Shown here one piece after another: positions 7,839 to 22,433 of a stretch of 64,000 nt of DNA. This stretch comes from Actinacidiphila sp. DG2A-62 (GTDB lineage: Bacteria; Actinomycetota; Actinomycetes; Streptomycetales; Streptomycetaceae), in contig NZ_JAYMGI010000002.1 in the NCBI RefSeq assembly GCF_035825295.1, positions 1,776,001-1,840,000 of the forward strand, written 5' to 3'. A program made the translations under genes and the position numbers. The notes under the pieces were generated by a model. The model was not told the DNA's origin. It was given only the letters and a program-made list of their open reading frames with translations, and ran no database searches. How positions within the stretch are numbered: position 1 is the stretch's first letter; each line of letters starts with the position of its first letter.

Positions 7839-9668
7839 ATGCCGCTCAACCGCAGGGACTTCATCAACCGCTCGGCCGCCACCGGCGCGGGCGTCGCGCT
7901 CGCCGGGGCGGCCGGCGCGGTGGCGGCGCCCGGCGCCCAGGCGGCCGACGCCCACGCCGGTGGCCGCGGCCAGCACGGCCCCCGCACCTTCTCGCTGCGC
8001 GTGCTGGGCACCACCGACCTGCACGGGCACGCGCTGAACTGGGACTACTTCACCGACGCCGAGTACGACGACGCGACCCACAACGACGTCGGCCTGGCCA
8101 AGGTGGCCACGCTGGTGGAGGCCGCGCGCGCCGAGAAGGGCCACGACCGCACCCTGCTGATCGACGCCGGCGACATCATCCAGGGCACCCAGCTGTCGTA
8201 CTACTACGCCCGGGTCGAGCCGATCACCGGCGACCGCAAGGGCCCGCGGCACCCGATGGCGCTGGCCATGAACCACATGCGCTACGACGCGGCGGCGCTG
8301 GGCAACCACGAGTTCAACTACGGCATCCCGCTGCTGCGCGCCTTCCAGGAGCAGTGCGACTTCCCGCTGCTGGCCGCCAACGCCGTCGACGCCACCACCT
8401 TGAAGCCGGCCTTCCCGCCCTACCTGGTCAAGGAGCTGCGGGTGCCCGGCCACCCGCCGGTCAAGGTGGGCGTGCTCGGGCTGACCAACCCCGGCATCGC
8501 GGTGTGGGACAAGGCCAACGTGCAGGGGCGGATGGCCTTCCCCGGCCTGGTGGAGCAGGCGAAGGTGTACGTGCCGAAGCTGCGCGCGCTCGGCTGCGAC
8601 GTGGTGATCTGCACCGACCACTCGGGGCTGGACGGCGGCACCTCCTACGGCGACGCGGTCCCCTACCCGGAGAACGCCTCCTCGCTGGTGGCCGCGCAGG
8701 TGCCGGGCATCGACGCGATCCTGGTCGGCCACACCCACGTGGAGCGCCCGCAGACGCTGGTGGTCAACGAGCAGACCGGCCGGACCGTGGTGCTCTCCGA
8801 GCCGCTGATGTGGGGCATGCGGCTGAGCGTGTTCGACATCGACCTGGTGCGCGAGCGGGGCCGCTGGCAGGTCGCCTCGGTGACCGCCGAGGTGCGCAAC
8901 GCCAACACCGTCGAGGAGGACCCGGTGGTGGCGAAGCTGGTGCGCGCGGAGCACGAGAAGGTCGTGGCGTACGTCAACCAGGTCGTCGGCACCTGCACCG
9001 CGGCGATGTCGGCGGCGGAGTCCACGTACAAGGACACCCCGATCATCGACTTCATCAACCTGGTGCAGTCCGACACGGTGACGGCGGCGCTGGCCGGCAC
9101 CCAGTACGCCGACCTGCCGGTGCTCTCCGAGGCGTCGCCGTTCTCCCGCACCGCGGCCATCCCGGCCGGGCAGGTCAGCCTGCGCGACGTGGCGGGTCTC
9201 TACGTCTACGAGAACACCCTGGACGCCAAGATCCTCACCGGCGCGCAGGTCAAGGACTACCTGGAGTGGTCGGCGCGGTACTTCGCGCAGACCGCGCCGG
9301 ACGCGCCCGTCGACCCGGCCGAGCTGACCAACGCGGGCAACATCCCCGACTACAGCTACGACGTGCTCAGCGGGGTGTCGTACGACATCGACATCGCGCA
9401 GCCGGCCGGCTCGCGCATCGTGAACCTCACCCACGACGGGAAGCCGGTCGACCCGGCCGCCCGGTTCGTCCTGGCGGTGAACAACTACCGTTCCAGCGGC
9501 GGCAGCAACTACCCGCACGTGGCCGCCGCGCAGTCGGTGTGGTCCAGCTCCGACGAGATCCGCAACACGATCATCGCCTGGGTGCAGGCGCACGGCACGA
9601 TCGACCCGTCGACGTTCGGCGCCGACCAGTGGCGGCTCACCCGTGCCGGGGTGCCGCTGTTCCAGTAG
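7839..9668 (+). CDS. Exported 5'-nucleotidase / 2',3'-cyclic-nucleotide phosphodiesterase family protein
   Basis: Secreted metallophosphoesterase, 609 aa, expected to release phosphate from extracellular nucleotides. The N-terminus LNRRDFINRSAATGAG is a twin-arginine signal peptide, with a hydrophobic region and AQA-type cleavage sites by about residue 35. The dinuclear metal site is visible as GTTDLHGH, DAGDIIQGTQ, LGNHEFNYG and GHTHVERP. The C-terminal 5'-nucleotidase domain follows (residues about 350-590), with YVYENTLDAKILTGAQVKDY. The ATG at 7839 has GAGGAGA upstream. Its last 32 nt overlap, tail to tail, the end of the N-hydroxylase gene on the other strand. Substrate range is inferred from the UshA-like family. 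Confidence 0.9.
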   Translation: MPLNRRDFINRSAATGAGVALAGAAGAVAAPGAQAADAHAGGRGQHGPRTFSLRVLGTTDLHGHALNWDYFTDAEYDDATHNDVGLAKVATLVEAARAEKGHDRTLLIDAGDIIQGTQLSYYYARVEPITGDRKGPRHPMALAMNHMRYDAAALGNHEFNYGIPLLRAFQEQCDFPLLAANAVDATTLKPAFPPYLVKELRVPGHPPVKVGVLGLTNPGIAVWDKANVQGRMAFPGLVEQAKVYVPKLRALGCDVVICTDHSGLDGGTSYGDAVPYPENASSLVAAQVPGIDAILVGHTHVERPQTLVVNEQTGRTVVLSEPLMWGMRLSVFDIDLVRERGRWQVASVTAEVRNANTVEEDPVVAKLVRAEHEKVVAYVNQVVGTCTAAMSAAESTYKDTPIIDFINLVQSDTVTAALAGTQYADLPVLSEASPFSRTAAIPAGQVSLRDVAGLYVYENTLDAKILTGAQVKDYLEWSARYFAQTAPDAPVDPAELTNAGNIPDYSYDVLSGVSYDIDIAQPAGSRIVNLTHDGKPVDPAARFVLAVNNYRSSGGSNYPHVAAAQSVWSSSDEIRNTIIAWVQAHGTIDPSTFGADQWRLTRAGVPLFQ

Positions 9669-11055
9669 CCGCGGCGGGCGTCCGGGCGCCCGCGCCGGCC
9701 AGGCCGAAGGTGGTGAACGCGGTCCTGGCCGGCAGCGGGTAGGGCTCGTCGCCGGTCAGCAGGCCGGTCAGGTCGTTGAGGATCACCGCGGAGCGCCAGG
9801 CCGCGAGCCCGAGGTCGGGGGCGCCGACGCCGTGGGTGTGCCGCTCGGCGTTCTGCACGTAGACCCGGCCGGTGACACGGCGGTCCAGCTCCAGCCGGTA
9901 CCGCGCGTCGACGGCCGGCCGCCCGGCGGCGTCGGTGCGCAGGTACGGCCGCAGCGGCTCCAGCAGCCGGTCCAGCGGGCGCTCCCGGTACCCGGTGGCG
10001 AGCACCGCGGCGCCGGTCACCAGCCGGGTGCGGGTGCCCTGTTCGACGTGCTCCAGGTGGAGTTCGACGCCCTGCGCGCCGAGGCCGGCGGTGCGCACCG
10101 CGACGCCCGGGGTGAGCACCGCGTCCGGCCAGCCGCCGTCCAGGGTGCGCCGGTACAGCTCGTCGTGGATCGCGGCCATCGTCTCGGCGTCGATGCCCTT
10201 GTGCAACTGCCACTGCCGCGGCACCAGTTCGTCGCGGACCTGCTCGGGCAGGCCGTGGAAGTAGCGGGTGTAGTCGGCGGTGAAGTGCTCCAGGCCCAGT
10301 TTGCTGTACTCCATCGGCGCGAAGGCCGGGGTGCGGGCCAGCCAGGTCAGCCGCTCGCGGCCGGGCGGGCGGTTCCTGAGCAGGTCGAGGAAGACCTCCG
10401 CGCCGGACTGTCCCGAGCCGATCACCGTGACGTGGTCGGCGGCCAGCAGCCGGGCGCGCTCCTCCAGGTAGCGCGAGGAGTGCACCACCGGCACCGTCGG
10501 CGCCTCGGCCAGCGGGCGCAGCGGACCGGGCACGTACGGCTCGGTGCCGACGCCGATCACCAGGTGCCGGGCGTGGGTGCGGGCCAGCGCCTCGGCCTCG
10601 CCGTGCGCGTCCAGCTGGGTGTGGTCGACCTCGAAGCGGCCGCGGTCGGCGTCCCAGCGCACGGTGTCGACCTGCTGCCCGAAGCGGGTGCTGGGCAGCG
10701 ACCGCGCGACCCAGCGGCAGTAGGCGTCGTACTCCGCGCGGTGCACGTGGAAGCGCTCGGCGAAGTAGAACGGGAAGAGCCGCTCGCGGGACTTGAGGTA
10801 GTTCAGGAACGACCAGGGGCTGGCCGGGTCGACCAGCGTCACCAGGTCGGCCAGGAACGGCACCTGCAAGGTGGCGCCCTCGAGCAGCAGTCCCGGGTGC
10901 CAGGAGAAGCCGGGCCGCTGGTCGTAGAAGACGGCGGTGAGCCCGGGGACGCGGTCGGCGAGCGCGGCGAGCGAGAGGTTGAACGGGCCGATGCCGATGC
11001 CGAGCAGGTCGAACGCCTCGGGGTCGGGGGCGGCGGGGTCCCGGTCTGCGGTCAT
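9637..11055 (-). CDS. Lysine/ornithine/diamine N-monooxygenase (siderophore type, DesB/IucD/SidA family)
   Basis: FAD- and NADPH-dependent flavoprotein that hydroxylates a primary amine, 472 aa. The FAD motif GIGIGPFNLSLAALAD is at the N-terminus, the substrate-side segment SWHPGLLLEGATLQVPFL follows, the NADPH-binding VIGSGQSGAEVFLDLL is central, and the conserved ATGYRERP lies near the C-terminus. The start ATG at 11055 overlaps the decarboxylase stop by 4 nt (ATGA), so the two are made together. By analogy with desAB the substrate may be the diamine made by that decarboxylase, giving a hydroxamate precursor. No acyltransferase or NIS synthetase gene lies beside it in this window. Confidence 0.87.
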   Translation of the reverse strand: MTADRDPAAPDPEAFDLLGIGIGPFNLSLAALADRVPGLTAVFYDQRPGFSWHPGLLLEGATLQVPFLADLVTLVDPASPWSFLNYLKSRERLFPFYFAERFHVHRAEYDAYCRWVARSLPSTRFGQQVDTVRWDADRGRFEVDHTQLDAHGEAEALARTHARHLVIGVGTEPYVPGPLRPLAEAPTVPVVHSSRYLEERARLLAADHVTVIGSGQSGAEVFLDLLRNRPPGRERLTWLARTPAFAPMEYSKLGLEHFTADYTRYFHGLPEQVRDELVPRQWQLHKGIDAETMAAIHDELYRRTLDGGWPDAVLTPGVAVRTAGLGAQGVELHLEHVEQGTRTRLVTGAAVLATGYRERPLDRLLEPLRPYLRTDAAGRPAVDARYRLELDRRVTGRVYVQNAERHTHGVGAPDLGLAAWRSAVILNDLTGLLTGDEPYPLPARTAFTTFGLAGAGARTPAAATGTAAPRHG

Positions 11056-12439
11056 GGTGCGGTGGTGCCTTCCGTGTCCGGTGCGGTGAGCCGTACCAGC
11101 GCGTCGAGGTCGTCGGGGCGCAGGTAGGGGTTGAGCAGGGTGGCCTTCAGCCACAGCCTGCTGCTGGCGCGGGCCCGGCCGAGCACCGCGCGCCCGTCCC
11201 GGGCCAGGCGCCGGCGCAGCTCGGCGACCTGCTCGTCGTCGGCGCCGGCCGGGCGGAACAGCACGGTGGAGATGACCGGCGGCGCGTGCAGGGTGAGCCC
11301 GGGGTGGGCCTCGATCCGGTCGGCGAGGCCGGCGGCGAGGTCGCAGACCGCGTCGACCAGCGTGGCCATGCCCTCGCGGCCCAGCGCGCGCAGGGTGACC
11401 GCGACCTTCAGCACGTCCGGCCGGCGGCTGGTGCGCAGCGAGCGGCCGAGCAGGTCGGGCAGTCCCGCCTCGGTGTCGTCGGCGGCGTTGAGGTAGTCCA
11501 CGCGGTGCTCCAGCGGGCGCAGCGCGGCGCGGTCGGGCACCGCGAGCAGGCCCGCGGCGACCGGCTGCCAGCCCAGCTTGTGCAGGTCGAGGGAGACCGA
11601 CACCGCGGACTGCAGGCCGTCGAGCTTGGCGGCCTCGCGCCGGCTGAACAGCAGCGGGCCGCCGTAGGCGGCGTCCACGTGCAGGTCCGCGCCGTGCCGC
11701 GCGACGGCCCGGGCGATCCGCGGCAGCGGGTCGATCGCGCCGGTGTCGGTGGTGCCGGCGGTCGCCACCAGCAGCGGGCGGCCGGGCAGTTCGTCCAGCG
11801 CGGCGTCCACGGCGGCCGGGTCGAGGACGCCGGCGGGGGTGTCCAGCACGACCGGTTGGGGCAGGCCGAGCAGCCAGGCAGCGCGCCGCACGCTGTGGTG
11901 GGCGTTGGCGCCGCAGACGGTCTGCACGCGGGGGCCGCCGGCCGCGCGCTCCCGGGCCAGCAGCAGGGCGAGCTGGTTGGACTCGGTGCCGCCGGTGGTG
12001 ACCAGCGCGTCCGGCGCCGGCAGGTCGGGGTAGACCAGTCCGGCCAGCGCGGCGGTCATCCGCGCCTCCAGCTCGCTCGCGGCCGGCGCCTGGTCCCAGG
12101 AGTCCAGCGACTGGTTCAGCGCGGAGGCCGCGAGGTCCGCGGCGGCGGCGACCGCGAGCGGCGGGCAGTGCAGGTGGGCGGCGACGCGCGGTTCCGCGGG
12201 GTCGGCGGCGCCGGCGGCCAGGGCGTGGACCAGGGTGGCCAGGGCCTCGTGCTCGCCGGTGCCGGTGTGCGGCAGCACGTCGCCGAGGGCGGCGTCGAGG
12301 CGGCCGGCGACCTCCCGCGGGCCGCCGGACGGCAGGGCGCCGGCCCGGCGCCGGCGCCCTCGGCGAGGGCGGTGCACACGGTCTCCACGAGCGGACGCAG
12401 TTCCTGTGCGCCGTGGCGTCCGCCGGCGAGTCCGGGCAT
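11052..12439 (-). CDS. PLP-dependent group II decarboxylase (DesA / diaminobutyrate decarboxylase-like), frame-broken near the 5' end
   Basis: Pyridoxal-phosphate amino acid decarboxylase, about 462 aa once the frame is restored. Visible features are TTGGTESNQLALLLARE, the cofactor Asp in HVDAAYGGPLL, and SLDLHKLGWQPV with the PLP lysine. The ATG at 12439, with GGGAGG about 7 nt upstream, begins MPGLAGGRHGAQELRPLVETV, but the body beginning LPSGGPREVAGRLDA is in another frame. The switch is at 12335-12337, where three C are read on the coding strand and four would restore the frame. Paired with the overlapping N-hydroxylase it resembles desAB, so the likely product is a diamine such as cadaverine. 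The substrate is not certain. No iron-box palindrome is visible upstream. Confidence 0.82.
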
Positions 12440-12636
12440 GGCGTGACCTCCCGTCGCCCCCCACCCCGGGGGTCCCTCCCCCTCAACGAGCCCGCGTCGC
12501 CTTGGGCACGCTCCCGGCCCGTCCCGAAGGGGTGGTCCCCTCATCCCCGAACTCGACGTCCGGCGTCGCGGCGCGGGGCGCTCGACGCGAGCGGCCGACG
12601 CTCGGCGTCGCGTCGGACCCGGGGTTGCCGGGGCCG

Positions 12637-15134
12637 TTACTGGGAGGCGCGGACACGCACGGCGCGAGCGAGGTCGTCGAGGTGGTCGGTGAGGGCGCGG
12701 CGCAGCGCCGGAGTGGGCGCGTCGTCGGCCAGGCAGGCGCGGGCGACGGCCAGGTGCGCGGAGTCGACCACCACCGTGGGGAAGCCGTGCCGGCTCAAGC
12801 CCTCGGCGATCGCCGCTCCCCGCCGCGCGGCCAGCGCCACCGCGTCCGGGTAGAAGCGCGGCACGTAACCGGTCAGCAGGTCCAGCTGCTCGGCCTGCCA
12901 GAAGCCCTGGGCCGTCGCCGTGAAGAGGTAGTTGGACACCGTGTCGTCGTGGAAGAGCGCCTGCCACGCCGCCTCCTTCGCCGCGGCCTCCGGCAGCGCC
13001 GCCCTGCACCGGGCCGCCCCCTCGCGCCCGGCCGCACTCGGATCGCGGACCAGCTCCGCGTCGATGTCGCCGGCCCCGCCGCCCCCAGCACCGACAGCCG
13101 CAGCAGCATCCGCCAGCGCAGCTCGGGGTCCAGCCGCGGCGCGCCGGGCGCCGCCCCCTGGTCGTACCACTCGCGCAGCGCCGCCGCGTCGGCCTCGCCC
13201 AGCGCCGAGTCGACGACCGTGCGCAGCGCGGTCAGCCGGACCTCCTCGGGCCCGTTCGCTATCAGCGCGCGCCCGACCTCGGCGAGCCCGGCGAGCGCCG
13301 CCGGCCGCAGCTCGGGGGCGAGCAGCCGGTCGGCGACCGGTCCGCGGGCGAACGCGAGCACGCCGTCGATCAGGAACGGATCGCTCTCGCCGGGCAGGTG
13401 GCGGCCCACCAGGTCCAGGTACGCGGCCGGCGCGATCCGCCCGTCGCGCACCAGGTCGCGCGCCGCGTTCCAGGCGACCGCGCGGGCGAGCGGGTCCGGC
13501 AGCCCGCCGACGGCGTCCACGACGGTCTCCCAGGAGTGCTCGTCGAAGCGGATCTTGGCGAAGGTGAGGTCGCCGTCGTTGAGCAGGATCAGATCGGGCC
13601 GCGGCCCGGGCAGTTCGCGCCGGTCGACCACCGAGGTCGCGGCGATGTCCAGGGTCACCCGGTCACGCGGCACCAGCCGTCCCGGCCGGTCCGCCGCGCG
13701 GTCGTAGAGCCCGACGGTGATGCGGTGCGGGCGCTCGCCGGTGTGCGTGACGGCCAGCTGCCAGCCGCTGGGCGCGGGCGAGGCGGCCGGGGCGAGGGTG
13801 TCGACGCCGCTGGTGCGCAGCCAGGCCGAGGCCCAGGCGTGCACGTCGCGGTCGGTGGCGCCGGCCAGCGAGTCGAGGAAGTCGGCGAGGGCGGCGTTGC
13901 CGAAGCGGTGCCGGGCGAAGTGCTCGTTGATGCCGGCGAAGAAGTCCTCGCGGCCCAGCCACGCGACGAGCTGGCGCAGCGCGGACGCGCCCTTGGCGTA
14001 GGAGATGCCGTCGAAGTTGGTGAGCGCGGAGGCGGTGTCGGGCACCGCCTGCGGGTCGGGCGCGACGGGGTGGGTGGAGGGCCGCTGGTCGGCGTCGCTG
14101 CCCCACGCCTTGCGGACCACCGCGAAGTCGTTCCAGGTGCCGGTGAAGCGGGTGGCCTCGGCGATCACCTGGTAGCCCATGTACTCGGCGAACGACTCGT
14201 TCAGCCAGATGTCGTCCCACCAGCGCAGCGTGACCAGGTCGCCGAACCACATGTGGGCCATCTCGTGCGCGACGACCACCGCGCGGAACTGCTCCTCCGC
14301 GGGGGTGACCGCGGAGCGGAAGACGAACTCGTCGCGCAGCACGACCAGTCCGGGGTTCTCCATGGCGCCGGCGTTGAACTCCGGCACGAACACCTGGTCG
14401 TAGGAGTCGAACGGGTAGGGCTCGGTGAACAGTTCGTGGTAGCGGTCGAAGCAGCGTCTGGTGAGGTCGAACAGGTCCTCGGCGTCGCGGTCCAGGTAGG
14501 GCGCGAGCGAGCGGCGGCAGTGCAGTCCGAACGGCAGCCCGGCGTGCTCGGTGCGCACCGAGTGGTACGGGCCGGCGGCGACCGCGAGGAAGTACGTGGC
14601 CAGCGGCCGCGTGGGGGCCAGCCGCCAGCGGCCGGGCGCGGTCCGGGTGGCGAGGGTGTTGCCGAGGACCGTCCACTGCTCGGGCGCGGTGACCTCGACG
14701 TGGAAGACGGCCTTGAGGTCGGGCTGGTCGAAGGCCGCGGCGACCCGCTGGACGTCGTCGAGGAACAGCTGGGTGTAGACGTACGTCTCGCCGTCCGCGG
14801 GGTCGGTGAAGCGGTGCATGCCCTCGCCGGTCCTGGAGTAGCGCATGTCGGTCTCGACCCGCAGTTCGTGCGCGCCCTCGGCCAGGCCGGTCAGCGGCAG
14901 CCGGTTGCCGTCCAGCAGCGCCGGGTCCAGCGCGGCGCCGTCCAGCCGGACGCGGTGCAGCGCGGCGGGCTTCAGCTCCACGAAGGTGTCGCAGGCGCGG
15001 TGGACCGTGAAGCGGATCACGGTGGTCGAGCCGAAGAGGTCCGCGCCGCGGGTCAGGTCCAGGTCGATCGCATACGTCTGGACGCTCAGGTCGCGGGCGC
15101 GGGTCTCGGCTTCGTCGCGGGTCAGAACATACAT
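12637..15134 (-). CDS. pepN: Aminopeptidase N (M1 family), frame-broken in the C-terminal part
   Basis: Zinc aminopeptidase that removes N-terminal residues from peptides; cytoplasmic; about 832 aa once the frame is restored, near the usual 850. It carries the exopeptidase motif GAMEN (NAGAMENPGLV), the zinc site HEMAH and the downstream glutamate in NESFAEYMG, followed by the C-terminal ERAP1-like region. After LRLSVLGAAG the protein resumes in another frame with GDIDAELVRDPSAAG and ends at 12637 with VRVRASQ. The break lies at 13074-13077 (four G read on the coding strand, five expected). The ATG at 15134 has no Shine-Dalgarno sequence but lies 6 nt after TAAGTT, suggesting a leaderless message. 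Confidence 0.9.
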
Positions 15135-15140
15135 GCGGCC

Positions 15141-15146
15141 AACTTA
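15141..15146 (-). promoter_or_regulatory. Candidate -10 box for leaderless pepN mRNA
   Basis: Minus-strand TAAGTT ending 6 nt before the pepN ATG, with no Shine-Dalgarno sequence between them and no clear -35. It lies about 80 bp from a similarly arranged hexamer for the divergent gene at 15235. Confidence 0.5.
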
Positions 15147-15222
15147 CGCGGCTCTCGCCCCGCCCTCCCCTCCACCTCGGCTCCGCGCCGGGCGCTGAGA
15201 GCAGGGGCGCGGCGCCCGGCGC

Positions 15223-15228
15223 TAGGCT
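15223..15228 (+). promoter_or_regulatory. Candidate -10 box for leaderless metalloprotease-like mRNA
   Basis: TAGGCT, a near-consensus streptomycete -10 hexamer, ends 6 nt before the GTG at 15235. No ribosome binding site is visible, apart from AAGG directly against the start codon. Confidence 0.5.
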
Positions 15229-15234
15229 CGAAGG

Positions 15235-16140
15235 GTGGCTGAGGTCGGGGAGGACAGCGGGGGGATCGTCCACGGGTTCCCGCACGTGGACACGGTGCGG
15301 GCGTCGCTGACCGCACTGTACCGGCGGCTGTCCGCCGACGGCGTGGAGCGCTACGCGACGAGCATCCGGCCCGAACTCGTCGATTTTCCCGAAGCCGAGG
15401 ACCTTTACCTCGGCGCCCAGCGTGTGGCCCGGGTGATGGTGCAGCACTTCCGGCTGCCGGACGCCCGGATGGTCGTCGGCTTCCGCGACATGGTCCACGC
15501 CGGCAATGTGGAGCTGGCCGCCGGCCCGGAGTACTTCATCGAGCTGCACTCGCGGTTCAGGACCGACCGCCGCGACGTCGGCGCCGCGCTGGCCCACGAG
15601 GTGATGCACGTGTGGCTGCACCGGCTCGGCCTGGAGTTCGCCGGCACCCGGGACAACGAGATCCTCACCGACACGGTGACCACGTACCTCGGCGCGGGCT
15701 GGCTGCTGCTGGACGCCTACCGCGAGGAGGCGGCGATCCGCGGCGAGCGGCTGATGATGTCGGCGTACAAGCTGGGCTATCTGACGCCCGAGGAGTTCGG
15801 GTACGTGCTGGCCAAGCGGGCGCTGGCGTTCGGCGACGACATCGAGCCGTGGTTCCGCAGCCCCCAGGCCCGCGACGCGTACCGCGCCGGGCTGGACAGG
15901 GCCCGGCAGGACCTGCGGCGGGCGCCGCTGGCCGCGGCCGGCTGGTCGGCCAGGCGCCGCTACCTGCGCGACCGCCGGATGCTCGCCGCGGCGCCGGACT
16001 ACTCCTTCGCCGAGGGACCGGGCGGCGTCCGCGTCGCGTTCTCCTGCCCGGTGTGCCACCAGCGGCTGCGGGTGCCGTGCCGGGGGCGGGTCCGGGTCCG
16101 GTGCGCGCTGTGCCGTACGGAGCTGGACTGCGACACCTGA
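15235..16140 (+). CDS. Putative zinc metalloprotease-like protein with C-terminal zinc ribbon
   Basis: 301 aa, predicted cytoplasmic. The centre carries ALAHEVMHVWLHRLGLEF, an HExxH metal site, and about 20 residues on DNEILTDTVTTYLGAG supplies acidic residues that could complete it, an arrangement reminiscent of SprT/M48-like minimal proteases. The C-terminus is a treble-clef or zinc-ribbon signature, CPVCHQRLRVPC followed by CALCRTELDC. Start is GTG at 15235, 6 nt after a TAGGCT hexamer. It is divergent from pepN with about 100 bp between starts, so the two may share a control region. The family is not one I can name with certainty, and the substrate is unknown. Confidence 0.75.
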   Translation: MAEVGEDSGGIVHGFPHVDTVRASLTALYRRLSADGVERYATSIRPELVDFPEAEDLYLGAQRVARVMVQHFRLPDARMVVGFRDMVHAGNVELAAGPEYFIELHSRFRTDRRDVGAALAHEVMHVWLHRLGLEFAGTRDNEILTDTVTTYLGAGWLLLDAYREEAAIRGERLMMSAYKLGYLTPEEFGYVLAKRALAFGDDIEPWFRSPQARDAYRAGLDRARQDLRRAPLAAAGWSARRRYLRDRRMLAAAPDYSFAEGPGGVRVAFSCPVCHQRLRVPCRGRVRVRCALCRTELDCDT

Positions 16141-16241
16141 CCCCCGGCCGCCCCGGGCCGCCGCCACGGGAGCAGCCGTCCCGGGAAGGGCGCAGCGCCC
16201 GCCTCCTTGGTCGGGGAGTGGCGAGCGCTGCGGTGTTACCG

Positions 16242-16298
16242 CCCGCACCTCGTCGTGCGGGACGTCTCACGGGGCGCCGGACACGGGGTCCGGCGCCC
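16242..16298 (-). terminator. Double hairpin after gltD, also reached by the convergent gene
   Basis: Perfect 11-bp stem GGGCGCCGGAC / GTCCGGCGCCC at 16272-16298, starting 7 nt past the gltD stop. A second hairpin, CCCGCAC / GTGCGGG, lies at about 16242-16261. It separates the convergent metalloprotease-like gene and gltD and probably ends transcription from both sides. Confidence 0.65.
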
Positions 16299-16304
16299 GG
16301 GGCC

Positions 16305-17760
16305 TCAGACCGTCAGCGGGCGGTCGGTCGGCCGGATGGGCGCGGGCAGCTGCGAGGGCAGCCCGGTGAGGTACTCGTCGACCGCGCGCGCGGCCGAGCG
16401 CCCCTCGGCGATCGCCCAGACGATCAGCGACTGGCCGCGTCCCGCGTCGCCGGCCACGAACACGCCGTCGACGTTGGTGGCGTAGGAGGCGTCGCGGGCG
16501 ATGTTGCCGCGCGCGTCCAGCTCCAGGCCGAGCTGCTCGACCAGGCCGTTCTTCTGGTCGGTGCCGGTGAAGCCCATCGCGAGGGTGACCAGGTCGGCCG
16601 GGATGACCCGCTCGGTGCCCTCCTGCGGCACGAACGCGCCGCCCTCGAACACCACCTCGACCAGGTGCAGTTCGCGCACATGGCCGTTCTCGTCGCCGGT
16701 GAAGCGGACGGTGTTGACGGCGTAGACCCGCTCACCGCCTTCCTCGTGCGCGGAGGTGACCTTGTAGACCATCGGCATCGTCGGCCAGGGCTGGTGCGCG
16801 GGCCGGTCGTCGGCCGGGCGCGGCATGATCTCCAGCTGGGTGACGGACCGGGCGCCCTGGCGGTGCGCGGTGCCGACGCAGTCCGCGCCGGTGTCGCCGC
16901 CGCCGATGACCACGACGTGCTTGCCCTCGGCGGTGATCGGCGGCGCGACGAAGTCGCCCTCCTGCACCTTGTTGGCCAGCGGGAGGTACTCCATGGCCTG
17001 GTGGATGCCGTCGAGCTCGCGGCCCTCGACCGGCAGGTCCCGCCACTGGGTGGCGCCGGCCGCGACGACCACCGCGTCGTACCGCTTGGTGAGCGTGGCG
17101 GCGTCCAGGTCGGTGCCGATCTGCACGCCGGTGCGGAACTTGGTGCCCTCCGCGCGCATCTGCTCGATGCGCCGGTTGATGTGCCGCTTCTCCATCTTGA
17201 ACTCGGGGATGCCGTAGCGCAGCAGCCCGCCGATCCGGTCGGCCCGCTCGTAGACGGCGACGGTGTGCCCGGCGCGGGTGAGCTGCTGGGCGGCGGCCAG
17301 TCCCGCCGGTCCGGAGCCGATCACCGCGACGGTCTTGCCGGACAGCCGCTCCGGCGGCTGCGGGGTCACGTCGCCGCTGTCCCACGCCTTGTCGATGATG
17401 GTGACTTCGACGTTCTTGATGGTGACCGGCGGCTGGTTGATGCCGAGCACGCACGCGGACTCGCACGGCGCCGGGCACAGCCGCCCGGTGAACTCCGGGA
17501 AGTTGTTGGTGGCGTGCAGCCGCTCGGAGGCGGCCCGCCAGTCCTCGCGGTAGGCGTAGTCGTTCCACTCGGGGATGAGGTTCCCCAGCGGGCAGCCGTT
17601 GTGGCAGAACGGGATGCCGCAGTCCATGCAGCGGCCGGCCTGCTTGGTGATGATCGGCAGCAGGCCGCCGGGGACGTAGACCTCGTTCCAGTCCTGCTTG
17701 CGCTCCTCGACCGGGCGGGTCGGCGCGGTCTCGCGGCCGGTGGTGAGGAAGCCCTTGGGG

Positions 17761-17768
<8 letters not shown>
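16305..17768 (-). CDS. gltD: Glutamate synthase (NADPH) small subunit
   Basis: Beta subunit of GOGAT, 487 aa. It passes electrons from NADPH to the large subunit for glutamate formation from glutamine and 2-oxoglutarate. N-terminal cysteine clusters [17 protein letters not shown] and [12 protein letters not shown] are the iron-sulfur ligands. [17 protein letters not shown] is the FAD site and [14 protein letters not shown] the NADPH site. The ATG at 17768 overlaps the end of gltB by 8 nt, so the subunits are translationally coupled. Downstream is a strong hairpin terminator. Confidence 0.97.
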
Positions 17769-22308
<4,540 letters not shown>

Positions 22309-22390
22309 GGCTCTCCCGTCGTCGTCATTGTGGCTGGTATGCATCGCCTGTCATAGGCATGCGCAACAGGGACGACGCTGGCCCTCTGCG

Positions 22391-22406
22391 ATTTCGTGCA
22401 GGTTAC
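22391..22406 (-). promoter_or_regulatory. GlnR-like half site upstream of gltB
   Basis: On the minus strand GTAAC-N6-GAAAT, matching the a-site/b-site pattern GTnAC-N6-GAAAC known for GlnR in streptomycetes. It lies about 83-98 nt before the gltB ATG. Only one pair is present, whereas strong GlnR operators usually have two, so this is tentative. Confidence 0.4.
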
Positions 22407-22433
22407 ATGATGGCCGAGTGTTCGAGACGCGGA

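Noticed and set aside
9637-12439. Complete desferrioxamine cluster
   Set aside because: Only the decarboxylase and hydroxylase are present; no desC- or desD-like gene is found in the window.
12440-12636. Iron-responsive (DmdR/IdeR-type) operator before the decarboxylase
   Set aside because: No match to the TTAGGTTAGGCTAACCTAA-type palindrome is visible; only GC-rich sequence.
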